In this document: positions 32,492 through 42,937 of the stretch, piece by piece | How the letters are laid out: every line of letters begins with the position of its first letter | Position numbering within the stretch: position 1 is the first letter of the stretch | Assembly: GCA_003254905.1 (NCBI GenBank) | Contig: QANU01064758.1 | Span: 91,554-155,553 of the forward strand | From: Nissolia schottii | Taxonomy: Eukaryota > Streptophyta > Magnoliopsida > Fabales > Fabaceae | Length of the DNA stretch: 64,000 nt | Reading direction: 5' to 3' | The notes under the pieces: generated by a model | Told to the model about the DNA's origin: nothing | The model's database searches: none | Seen by the model: only the letters and a program-made list of their open reading frames with translations | Position numbers and translations under genes: made by a program

Positions 32492-32721
32492 TTCATTCGA
32501 ATCCTTGAGGTTTTCAGTCGAATGAAAGCCAAAGGAAGCTTTCATTCGATTGAATTCCCTTGCAGTCGAATGAAACGAAATTTCAGGATTTCAGTCGAAT
32601 GAATTGCATAGTATTCGAATGAAAGAATGCTAAGGATTTCAATCGAATGAAGCCTTATTTCAGTCGAACGAAAGAACCCGTAGGGATTTCATTCGAATGT
32701 CAGCTTAGGTATTCGAATGCA
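32492..32721 (+). repeat. TTCATTCGAATGAA palindrome array with alternating spacing
   Basis: Ten copies of a palindrome of the form TTCATTCGAATGAA, TTCAGTCGAATGAA or CATTCGATTGAA have TCGA centres at about 32498, 32519, 32547, 32567, 32596, 32616, 32644, 32665, 32694 and 32714. The spacing series is 21, 28, 20, 29, 20, 28, 21, 29 and 20 bp. Short and long steps strictly alternate, giving a dimer of about 49 bp. Confidence 0.95.
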
Positions 32722-33424
32722 TCCTAGTGGACTTGAGATTTCAGTGGTTCCAAGGGATCCAATGAGCAACCAAGTGCCTGTGGGGGCACAAGAAAGCATG
32801 CATCATGAGGGTAGATCACTAGAAGTCATACTGCAATGAACACCTAATAAATGACGATGATAAAGAATCGTAGGAACAAGAGTGGGCAGAGAAAGATAAA
32901 AGTGCATATGAACATGATTATGAATGAATAAGAATACGATGTCCACCTTGCTTAGCCCAAAGGAAGGCGACTAGATTGTGAATGATACCTGTTAAAAAGA
33001 AAGATAATACGCTCATGAATAGTGCGTAATAGCAGGCTCAAAGGGAATGCAAGCATTGTTGCACGTCACCATGCTTGAAGGGAACGCATGGGCTCGATCA
33101 CGTCACCAGGCTCGAAGGGAACGCATGGGACACGATCACCTTACATTCATGTATATGTGGCTATTATGTGGTTATGGTGTAACAGTCTAGGATAAAAAGC
33201 GTGAGAACCTAGATAAGCAAGATTAGTTCCCAGTCACCTACACAAATTAGATAAAGTTGTTCATGGTTTTAGCAAAGAAAATAATCAGTAGGATTTTAGT
33301 ATGCATGCTCACTTAGAGATCCCCTGAACGGCCTGGAGGATACCCAAGTAAAGGAACGATTGATGATGCGAGGGAACCCCATTGAGGACCAAGAGTTCTC
33401 ACCCCCACTCGTGTATGGATCCAG

Positions 33425-33890
33425 CTTGTAGCGATGACTTCCCCACCAGCAAAGAATGTATGGTTGTTTACTCGCACGCGCCAGCGTAACTATCACACAG
33501 ATACGCTGCTCGAGATGTGTACTTTCGTTCCTGCCCGCATGCCGGACGAGCCCGATAGACCCCAGACAAAGACTCAGAGTCCCAGGGTCCTCTCCGATGC
33601 GGCCGATCTGGATCGACGAGCGCCCAGGGAGCAGCAGCCGTGATCTCATCCACCTTAACAGAGATGAGGAGGTGCCTCCATCGGAACCGGAGCCAAAGAT
33701 CGAGCCAGCTCCCGACCCAGCTGCTGCCATTCCCCCTACGAGGTTGAGGCCGGCACACGACCGCAAGAAAAAGAGTACTGCCAGTTCTACCGCGCTGGTT
33801 TGCTCTGCGAGACTTCTCAGCAGTTACGGACTTGTCGAGCGAGGAGGAAGAGGACCCAGCTGAGTGGGAGGAGGACAACGAGTAGACGGC
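33425..33890 (+). other. GC-rich coding-like block within LTR
   Basis: This block is much richer in G and C than the LTR around it. It holds overlapping open frames on both strands (for example 33456-33863 on plus and 33468-33878 on minus). It encodes stretches such as DEEVPPSEPEPKIEPAPDPA in one frame and FTRTRQRNYHTDTLLEM in another. I recognise no family. It lies right after the conserved CTCACCCCCACTCG block, the same position as the coding-like block at 37960-38472 in another LTR. It could be captured gene sequence or a remnant of a small ORF. Confidence 0.5.
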
Positions 33891-34352
33891 AGGACCCCAG
33901 GATCCGATGGTAGTGGTAGGCCTAGGGTTGTACCGTACACGAAGTGAGTAGTAGCACTCTTGTGCGTAGTCTTTTTCTTTATTCGTGGTATGTGTGCACT
34001 ATGTGGATTTTATGTACGTGAACTATGACAACTCAGGTATGTATAAAGTATCAGTGTATTGTGTATCTTCGGGCCCCTATGTGTATGTTCCGCCGACAGA
34101 TCTTCCTATTACAGGTATGTATTGGCACTTGTTTTATCCTTGAGTTATGCCGTTATACGACGTATTACCCGCATGGCTCCTTACTTTCTATGTAATCGTA
34201 CTTGTCAAAGAAATTTCAAAATGGCCCGTAATTTGCGTAACCCAAATTTGAGCAAGTAAACTAGAACAGTAGTAGTTCACAGCACCAGAGGTCAACCACC
34301 TAGCCAGGGAAACCTATGACTTAAGCATAGGCCAACTAGCTAGGGTGTTGCA

Positions 34353-34960
34353 ACTTCCGCCCCCACCACCGACCAGTGACACTAAAACGAGAACGATCAG
34401 CCCCAGGAAAAAAGAGCTCCACTTGGTCCAACAAATTCGTTGTGGTATCCACGGCAGACTTGTACCAGGCATCCTCAATCTTCGAAGCACGGTCCTTCCA
34501 CCTTCGCACCCGAGCTCCCCTCTATGCCCTCGAAGGCTCCACTCTAGCGAGTCTGTCCTCCGTTTTCGCCAGCTTTCGTTTCGCCTTTTCAGCTCTAGAG
34601 GTAGCCTCCTGAACCCCTTGCTAAGCCTCCTCTTGAACACTTTGGGCCCTTTCTTGAGCCTCCCTGATCTCCCGTTTAAGGCTCCTTATCTGCTCATCCT
34701 TGCAAGTCATTCGCCGCTCAGTCATAACTGCACCACAAGAAAGCTGCATAACCCCATGAATCCCAATCCTTAGCCTATCCTTTACCTACTGATCCATCTC
34801 AAGATCCTCTGTCTCATCATCCCTCAGCAGGCTCTCATAGAGATAACGACGGTTATACCTATCTGATAAGATGGACACCTGAGGCTCATCAACAAATTCA
34901 AATGAGCTTAGAGGATCATTCACTTTTTCCTTCCCCCAGGAGGAACTAATTCGAGTGCGT
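34353..34960 (-). pseudogene. Decayed C-terminal coiled-coil part of the antisense ORF
   Basis: On the minus strand one frame gives EAQERAQSVQEE and, after a stop, QEATSRAEKAKRKLAKTEDR. Such heptad-rich, Lys/Glu/Ala sequence is typical of the C-terminal half of the plant 'putative gypsy type transposon' proteins encoded antisense in these elements. Upstream of it, DAWYKSAVDTTTNLLDQVEL also fits. The region is broken by stops. It is the downstream part of the protein starting at 36078. Confidence 0.55.
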
Positions 34961-36078
34961 TTATGAGTGGGGGGCCAAGTCCTCTGAACTGGAAGAGGTC
35001 ACCTCTACTTCATCAGTAGGGGTGCCAAGAACGCCAAGATCTCCCAAAGTTCCAGACCTAGCTGGAGTAACAGGGTTAAGGACAAGAGGCCTATGATTAG
35101 CCGGAGGTGATCGGGGTTCGCCCACGGAGCTTCTCTCAACACCGCGCCTGGAGAGTAAGGCAGTAAGGTTCCGAGGAGATGTCTTGCCTACAACAAAAAA
35201 AGAGAGAAAACAAGTCATTAGTCACCATAACAAACCAAAGGATAAAGCAAAAAGAAGCAACAATAACATAAGAAGCCAACCGAGGTATTTTCTAACGCTT
35301 GAACTCTTAAGCTTAGAAAGTGCAAAGGGCTTAGGCGCAAAATGCTCTACAAACGCCTTTGCCCTTCTCTCCTCATACTCGGTCATCACCAACTTCGCGC
35401 GTTCCTTGAGACCCATCCCTTGTTCCAGTAAAGAGGGAAAAGGGGAGCCCCGTGGGAATCAAAAAATGCACCTCGAATCTCCTCCTTGAGGAAAATCTTC
35501 ACATAGCGGGTCTTGAAGCCATGAAAAGACTCCTCAAAGGGGGTGAAAATGGTTTTGTTAGGGCGAGACTTCAAAGACAACAAGCCCTTCGAGCCCTTCG
35601 TGGCACCCCATCCCGCTTGCCTGCCCAGATAGAACAAGCTCAAGAAGACATAGGGAGAAGCAGGAATGCCACAAAAGGAACATAGTTCCTCAAAACCCCT
35701 AAGCATCGCCCAACCATTCAGATTAATCTGAATAGGGGCGACACGATAGTACTTGAGGACAAACTTCTGCAAGTCGGTAAAAGGAAGCCTAAAACCAAGA
35801 CTTGCAAAGGTGGCCGAATACATATAAAAAAAATCATCCTCTCCTTCTTCACGGGAGAAACAAGGTCTCTCCCACTCAGCTGGTAACTGAAGCTTACATT
35901 TGTCGTCAGACAAACCACCAGCTGACAACTTATTAAAGCCACCTTCCCCCTCTAACTCCTCAGCTGTCAAGCAGGAGGGAAGACCTAACAACTCCGGGGA
36001 GGCCCACCCATATGCCTCCCTATTACTGAGCCTCAGTGGACGATAATCCTCTATCGACGGGCCGGTTCTTCTCACCAT
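34961..36078 (-). pseudogene. Antisense ORF of the Tat element, copy 1 (putative gypsy-type transposon domain)
   Basis: The frame from 36078 to 35386 gives 230 residues, with DFFYMYSATFASLGFRLPFT, VLKYYRVAPIQINLNGWAML and LCSFCGIPASPYVFLSLFYL. This is the plant 'putative gypsy type transposon' family (PF04195-like), often found on the antisense strand of Tat and large LTR elements. After a frame change a second stretch (35416-35222) reads ERAKLVMTEYEERRAKAFVE. On the minus strand TTTTTGTAG precedes the ATG and TTTTTTTGTTGTAG precedes the next block (35188 downward), so the ORF probably came from a spliced transcript. Function is unknown. A second copy follows at 36348-37376. Confidence 0.75.
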
Positions 36079-36347
36079 ACCTACAAAAATTCACCACAAG
36101 CTAAGTTAAAAAAAAGGAGAAAACTTAGCAAGCAAATTCAGGTCCTAAGTGGTGATTTTTGAAGAAAAAAATGCCTAAGCGACCCAAGCTGGTCATACGA
36201 CCAGCCCAACCCGCACTCCCCTGCCAAACAAAAAATAAAAAAGGGCCGGTCGCCTTACCGGGCCCCAAAAAAACTACTACACGTTGGTCACAAGACCGGC
36301 CCCCAAAACGTCCCCCATCCCCAAACATATCCCTACTCCCTGACCGG

Positions 36348-37376
36348 GCCTCTGCACTGGAAGAGGTCACCTCTACTTCATCAATGGGGGACGCCCGGAA
36401 TGCCAAGATCTCCCAAAGTTCCAGACCTAGTTGGGGTAACAGGGTTAAGGATAAGAGGCCCACGATTAGCTGGAGGTGATCGGGGTTCGACCATGGAGCT
36501 TCTCTCAACACCGCGCCTGGAGAGCAAGGCAGCAAGGTTCCGAGGAGTCGTCTTGCCTACAACAAAAAAAAAGAGAACAAGTCATTAGTCTCCATAACAA
36601 ACCAAAGGATAAAGCAAAAGGAAACAACAACAACATAAGAAGCCAACCAAGGTATTTTCTAAAGCTTGAACTCTTAAGCTTAGAAAGCGCAAAGGGCTTA
36701 GGCGCAAAATGCTCTACAAGCGCCTTTACCATTCTCTCCTCGTACTCGGTCATCACCAACTTCGGCGCGTTCCTTGAGACCCATCCCTTGTTCCAGTAAA
36801 GAGGAAAAAGGGAGTCCCGTGGGAATAAAAAAATGCACCTCGAATGTCCTCCTTGAGAAAGATCTTCACATAGCGGGTCTTGAAGCCATGAAAAGACTCC
36901 TTAAAGGGGGTGAAAATGGTTTTGTTAGGGCGAGACTTCAAAGACAGCAAGCCCTCCGAACACTTCGTGGCACCCCCTCCCACTTTCCTCAAAACCCCTA
37001 AGCGTCGCCCAACCATTCAGATTAATCTGAATAGGGGCGACACGATAGTACTTAAGGACAAACTTCTGCAAGTCAGTAAAAGGAAGCCTAAAGCCAACAC
37101 TTGCAAAGGTGGCCGAATACATATAAAAAAATCATCCTCTCATTCTTCACGGGAAAAACAAGGTCTATCCCACTCAGCTGGTAACTGAAGCTCACATTTG
37201 TCGTCAGACAAACCACCAGCTGATAACTCATTAAAGCCACCTTCCCCCTTCAACTCCTCAGCTGTCAAGCAGGAGGGAAGGCCTAACAACTTAGGGGAGG
37301 CCCACCCATATAGCTCCCTATCACCGAGCCTCAGTGGATGATAATCCTCTATCGACGGGCCGGTTCCTCTCACCAT
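36348..37376 (-). pseudogene. Antisense ORF of the Tat element, copy 2
   Basis: This copy repeats copy 1 in the same orientation. It begins MVRGTGPSIEDYHPLRLGDR at 37376 and shares KPFALSKLKSSSFRKYLGWL (near 36680). A frame change near 37130 and a deletion of about 70 bp relative to copy 1 (35612-35690) break the reading. Distances between matching points are 1368 bp at the left end and 1298 bp at the right end, as the deletion predicts. It is a pseudogene produced by tandem duplication. Confidence 0.78.
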
Positions 37377-37959
37377 ACCTACAAAAATTCACCACAAGCT
37401 AAGTTAGAAAAAATGGAGAAAACTTAGCAAGCAAATCTAGGTCCTAAGTGGTGATTTTTGAAAAAAAAAAAGTGGTAAGAAAAAGGGTCGGTCAGGCGAC
37501 CAGTGTAACACCCTAGATTAGCAGCTTATGCTTAAGTCATAATCCATGTCCTCTAGGTGGCTACTCGTAGTGTGGGCGTACTCATAGTCCTTAACTATTT
37601 GAGAAAAATAGTGTTGTAATCCGAAAATATGGACCCTTTTTTTTCCTTGCTACAAGTTAATTTTATGTTCAACTAGGAGCCATGCGCATTTGAACTATAC
37701 CATATGCTCGATAGATACGAATAACTGGAAAGTTGTAAAGTAACGAAACACACATACAAGCAGGACAAAATAGGGTCCCTCAGTCAATAATTTACATATG
37801 TATCCCCAATATATACATAACCAGTGTTTGTACAAGTCAGAGTCTACAAGTGCTATACAGATCATACATACATGCTACATATCAGTCAACATCTACGTCT
37901 ATATCGACTACACAAAAAGGCAGCGTCAGGGGACGATGACAGGGTCAGGGGAGACATGG

Positions 37960-38472
37960 CTAATAATGGGCGCCGACCTTACTCCTCAGGAGCCGGGTCC
38001 TCCTCCTCCTTGTTCTCGCCCTCACTGTCCTCCTCCCTCGAGGGGTCCTCGTCCATGGGATCCTCGTCCTCGGCTGGAGGCGTCTCTAGTCTGGCCGGCA
38101 AGTCCCAGGGAACGGTGGATGACCTGCCTCGGCATTGTGGGTGCGAGGTGCGAACTGACGGCGATAGGTACATGCTACTCTCATCCGGGCCCCTCGGTGG
38201 TAGACCGGAAGTGTTGGTCGTGGCATCCAAGAGTTGGGGTCGATCTCTACATCCTTCTCATATGGGGAGGCTCTTCCACGTCAACGTCGCTCAGTTGGGA
38301 ATCACCTGCAGTGGGTCCTGGTCTGGCAGGTGCTGGTGGTGTTGCTCTGAGGGTCGGGGCTATCTACAATGAGGAACGTCCAAACCTCCACCTCGTCCCC
38401 TGTCTCGAGGTCCCTGTGTCTATATCTGCTGCGGAGAACCTGCCACCTCTTCAGCGGCTGGCTCATCCTTCG
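37960..38472 (-). other. GC-rich coding-like block within inverted LTR
   Basis: This roughly 510 bp block is strongly G+C rich against AT-rich surroundings. It has open frames on both strands. On the LTR strand one frame gives MPRPTLPVYHRGARMRVACT and an overlapping one ends in an acidic PAEDEDPMDEDPSREEDSEG. No known family is recognised. It sits at the same LTR position as the block at 33425-33890, and both include acidic Glu/Asp-rich ends. Other LTRs in the window lack such a block. Confidence 0.5.
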
Positions 38473-41135
38473 TGAAACACCCCAAGCCGATTTCGTACGC
38501 TCGAGCCGTACGTAATACTCGCTAGGTGGTTTACTTCCTGGTAGCTTCTTTGCGTTTTCGAAAGCACTGAATCAGAAAATAAGGACCCATTTTTTATCTT
38601 ACTTACATATGGTTTGAAATATAAGAGCCGTGAGTGCAATAGAATGATATAACAAGCGGTATCGTTAATAAGTTAGATCTAAGTCGGTGCATACATATAT
38701 TATACAAGTGATGGGTCCCTTACATACATACACACCAAGTACTAGTTATATTACATATCCAATACATATATCTGAATAGCACAATTCTATTACATACTGC
38801 GTCTATTACGGGGTCAGCTAAATGTCCTTTCCCAGGGTCTCCTCTGGTTCCACAGTGTCGGCGTAATACGAGTCGTCTTCTGTCCCTGGAGCCATAAGCG
38901 AGTAGGGGTGAGAACGGTAGGTCCTCAGTGAGTAACAATTCAATCGGGGCATTTTATTTCTCGATTACTCTCCAGGCGGCTCAGAGTTTATTCTAAGTGT
39001 GTATGCAGCTAATCCCCTACTATTTATGTTCTTGGGCCTATACTCTGCGCAGCTTTATCTATATTACTAGGTGATTGGCTCTCTAATCTTGTTATTACCT
39101 GGGCTTCGTGCTTGTTAACTGTTCGTTACCACTAATGACATATTATTCGTCTTGGGTCGTTCCATTGACGATATACAATGCATGAACAATTATGCATAAT
39201 GCTTAAGCGCACATACATACATACCTATCATCATATCATTAACCATCACTTCATACCTTTAAGTTAATAGTGCATGAGGGAAATCTGGGGATCTCTTACG
39301 CGCTTTATGGCTGCGTCCTACTTAGTCCTTACACCTTTGTAACCGTGGCCTCGGATTACAACCTCTTTTTGCCACTATTGCATCGACCCGGCATCGCTCT
39401 TTACCGGTATGGTAGCTAACCATGTAAGGCTCATAGGAGGTAAACATCGAATACAATTAGTGCAACCATCCCCTCTTTCTGGAATGGCAAGCGATCAAAC
39501 TTATGAGTGATCAGGCGTGGATACGCTTTGACCGGCCCTATGGCTCGATCCGTTTCTCTTTTCTCTCTTAGTGGGGCCCACTACTCTCCTTTTTAGGCCT
39601 ATGCCTGTTTTTCATATTTGGGGCCTATGCCCTTTTTCCATATCTGGGCCTATGCCCGTCCCAATCGTAGTCAGGTCTCTTTACCTGCGTTGGTCATAAC
39701 CAATTCATCTTGTTGAATTGGCGAGGGGCGTGTCTATAAGACATTGCCAAGAGAATAGGGATTTCCTAACTATATAACTAGACTTCTTACTATATTCTAC
39801 CGTACAAACTGGGGTCGGGACTCCCTATCTTTTCTTGGTTCCCTAAGGTTCAATTATGATTTTCATTGGACTTTAACGTGACCTTCTAATTATCTAAGGT
39901 CGTCCTAACTCCTAAGACGACCTTTCCTCATGATGCATGCTTTCATATACCAGAGTAGACATGTCCTGACCCATTGGACTCCCTGGAACCACTGAAATCT
40001 CCAGTCCTTCAGGATTCATTCGAATGTCTAGGGTTTCGTTCGAATGAATTCCTGCGAGTTCTTTTATTCGATTAAAATTGGGATTCAGTCGATTAAAAAC
40101 CTTTCGAGTTCTTTCATTCGAATGAGCGTGGGATTCAATCGATTGAAATCCAAGGTTTTTCTTTCATTCGATTGAATAAGAATTCAATCGATTGAAAGCT
40201 CAAAATTTACTTTCATCCGATTGAAAACTTCATTCAATCGATTGAAAGCTGATTGAATAGGACCCCGAGGCTTCAGTTCTCATTTTTCTCTAGAAGTTTA
40301 CTATTCCTAGGGTTCCAATCAGTACAGTTATGCAATTCATTCATCAAAATTTCCCAAAACCCTTTACACCCTTCATTTTCCCAAAATACTACTAAATGTT
40401 TTTACAGTCCAATACATAGAATAACACATATATAGTCAAAACTTAAACCACATAGACAGTGGGCTTTAGAGTTACCCACTTCCTATGCAGATTTGGAGTT
40501 GGTAGGTGGATGGTGGGGAAAATCCTTGTCGCAACGGTATGCTCCAAGAAATTTTCGGAAGTCCGGTAGCGCTCTCGCGATGTGCTCGAACGGTACTAAA
40601 AAATGAAAACTGAGAGAAAGTGGCAAAGTTCTAAAATTTTTCCTTTGTTCCCTGCAGGGGGCCATTTATAACCGTGGCCCCCTGACTCCCTTTTCTTAAT
40701 TGATTAATTATTTATTAATTATTATTATTTTATTATTATTATAAGTATCCTAGCCCCTGTTCTACTTTAGTCGCCTTTAACCTTTTCGGCCCCACACACG
40801 GGTCTCCGAAAAATATCCCAATTACCTAACCGTGATCTACGAATTTTCCCGGTCGAGATGACGTTCCGAAACAAGGCATCCGGGGACTTATTTCTGCCAG
40901 CCACTCCTTTGCAGATCTCTTTGGCCCTCAACCGGATCCCCGTTTTTTTCCAAACTGAGCACAAACCGAATAGCACCCTGTGGGACCATAACCTCCCAGT
41001 TTTTCCTCCCGGCCTAAGGGGCAAGGCTCATAAACAATCTTCCCTGTCCCAAAATCGGGTCACTTTATAATCTTAATTAGACCAGAGTTATAGATTTCGC
41101 AACAAACCTTCCCAATGGAAAGTCGGGATGTTACA
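38473..41135 (-). mobile_element. Inverted LTR (2.66 kb), TTCGAATGAA-array subfamily, nested
   Basis: The left end is TGAAACACCCCAAGCCG (expected TGTAACACC) and the right end AGTCGGGATGTTACA. It shares the palindrome array type and surrounding blocks with the LTR at 31545-34352. Unlike every other LTR here, its flanks (CTTCG and GTCCT) do not form a duplication. The ends may have been altered by deletion or by recombination between two LTRs. The TATA box on the minus strand is at 40674-40680 (TATAAAT). Confidence 0.85.
40017..40244 (-). repeat. TTCAATCGATTGAA / TTCATTCGAATGAA palindrome array with alternating spacing
   Basis: Ten palindromes have centres at about 40021, 40041, 40069, 40090, 40119, 40140, 40169, 40189, 40218 and 40239. 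Spacing is 20, 28, 21, 29, 21, 29, 20, 29 and 21 bp, the same alternation as at 32492-32721. Here several copies have changed on both arms together, from CATTCGAATG to CAATCGATTG, which preserves the palindrome. Confidence 0.95.
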
Positions 41136-42309
41136 GTCCTCGCCTGAAGTCATAAGCGAGTGAGGGTGAGAATGTGTGGTCCTCAATGAATAACTATAGG
41201 CCGGTGGGGTGATCTGGTTTACTCGATTATGCTTCAGGCCACTCAGGAGATCTCTAAGTGTGCATGCATCTAAACTTCCTACTAATTATTATCTTTCCTA
41301 TGATCCTGAGCAGCTTCATCTAGTTACTAGGTGATAGGGATCTCTAGTCTTTACTTACCTCAACAATTGCGCTTGTTATCTTGCCTCACGATATACTTAG
41401 ACCGTCTCGTGCGTGTCTAATGGACGGCTTGCTTAACATATTTATAGTCATACACATATACAATTATCACATAGATATCATGCATGAGGGGTCGGGGATT
41501 CTCTTACCCGCTTGTGGCTGCGTCCTTTTCGTTACTGGATGCCCTCACTCCCTTGTTGACTGCGGGATCGTCATCCCCATACAGCCACAACCGCTTGTAA
41601 CCATTCAACTGCTAGAATGGCGGGAGTATACCCCGATGGTAGCACTGGTAAATGAGGGCTCTTGTGCGTCTGAGATATGAGGACAACTTCTCGGCGTCCG
41701 AACTTCGTGGAAGACTTTTCTGGTGTCCGAACTGGTGGACATGATATGCAGCTATCCGAACTTTGTGGATATAATATGTAGTTGTCCAAACTTCGTGGGC
41801 ATAATACTCGTCTTTTAACCGTCATGACGTAAAAGCTCTTATTCTGTTCCTTACTTTCTTTTCTCTCTTTTCTTTCTTCTCATACCGGGTTGAAACCCGC
41901 GTTCAGATCACTGTCTGCGTATCATAATCATAAACCAGTCCTTCTCGCTAGGTTGGAAAGGGGCATGTCAGTGTGACGTGCCAAGAGAGGGATTTCCTAT
42001 CATATAACTATGTCCTTTTTTCAAGGTACACCAACCCTTGGTGGTCGGGCCTTCTTAAGAAATGTACTAGTTCCCTATATTCAATTATCATCTTTTCACA
42101 TTAAATTGCTTAACTCTAGTGATTTATGGTTGCCTTAAGCCTCATGGCAACCATTCCTCATGATGCATGCACCTGTAGTTATGTTGTTCTTATATGACTA
42201 CTTACTCTTGGGCCATCGAGCAATGCAGATGGGATGGTATGGGTCCCTTCACCTATTACAACCTATTTTTCTTCTGGACAAGTCTAGTTGGAACCCTAGG
42301 GCTCTCAGG

Positions 42310-42523
42310 CCGCTCAGCGCCATGCATTCCCCGCGCAGCGCCCTTGGCCGCTCAGTGCTGACCTGGCTCCCTCAGGTTCTGAATCATCCTTATCCATTTA
42401 CGTGGCATCCAGGTCACAGACCGCTCAGCACCCTGCACCTAACTCAGCTCACCACGTAACTTTTCTTAGGTCAGGGTCCAGGGAAAGCTCAGGCCGCTCA
42501 GGGCCTTCTTGGTCCGCTCAACG
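42310..42523 (-). repeat. CCGCTCAGCGC palindrome array in inverted LTR
   Basis: Degenerate copies start near 42310, 42331, 42348, 42421, 42493 and 42513. Spacing is near 20 bp in places and the rest is eroded. The array lies about 414-627 bp from the TATA box at 42929-42937, measured on the LTR strand. Confidence 0.8.
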
Positions 42524-42928
42524 CCCTGGAGCTACCTGTGCCTGTAACTCGAGGGCTTGTCCTTTTCTTTTTAACCATTTCAAGCCTTCCCAAGGTTTCA
42601 CCACAACATTCCATCCATCACTCAGCCCCTAGGATCATCCTAAACATGTCCATGCATAATCAATCCTAATCAAACATTCTAAAACATCAACAACATTCAC
42701 ATGCAAACATATTATCACATAAGCATTGAAGAACACCATGGAGGTGGATAGCCTAAGTTACCCACTTCCTTAGAGCTTGTAGGATGATGAAGAAGGTGGA
42801 AGAAGGTTGTCCTCTAAGAACCAAGGGCCAAGCTTCGGTCAGTCTTCAGTCAGCGTAACAGCAATGCACACGAGCAGAGTTTCAGCTAGGAGAAGGATTT
42901 TCATGAAAAATGGCTGAATGGGAATGGC

Positions 42929-42937
42929 TATTTATAG
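42929..42937 (-). promoter_or_regulatory. LTR TATA box
   Basis: The minus strand reads CTATAAATAG across this point, as in the directly oriented LTRs at 9339 and 20571. Confidence 0.65.

Larger units (their letters stand above)
31545..34352 (+). mobile_element. Solo LTR (2.81 kb), TTCGAATGAA-array subfamily
   Basis: It runs from TGTAACATCCCGAGTCC to AGCTAGGGTGTTGCA (expected TTACA, one transition). AATTC (31540-31544) and ACTTC (34353-34357) give a target duplication with one transition. It shares end sequences and late blocks (AGATCCCCTGAACGGCCTGG and CTCACCCCCACTCG) with the other LTRs but is otherwise diverged. Inside are a (TAA)n run (31946-31987), a TATA box (32074), the palindrome array (32492-32721) and a GC-rich, coding-like block (33425-33890). 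Confidence 0.92.

Noticed and set aside
33456..33878. Overlapping 135-136 residue frames on both strands as real genes
   Set aside because: High G+C removes stop codons in several frames at once; neither frame matches a family I know. Kept only as a coding-like block.
37798..38475. 225-residue frame on the plus strand as a host gene
   Set aside because: It starts in AT-rich LTR sequence, is serine/proline/leucine rich without any domain, and overlaps antisense frames in the G+C-rich block of an inverted LTR.
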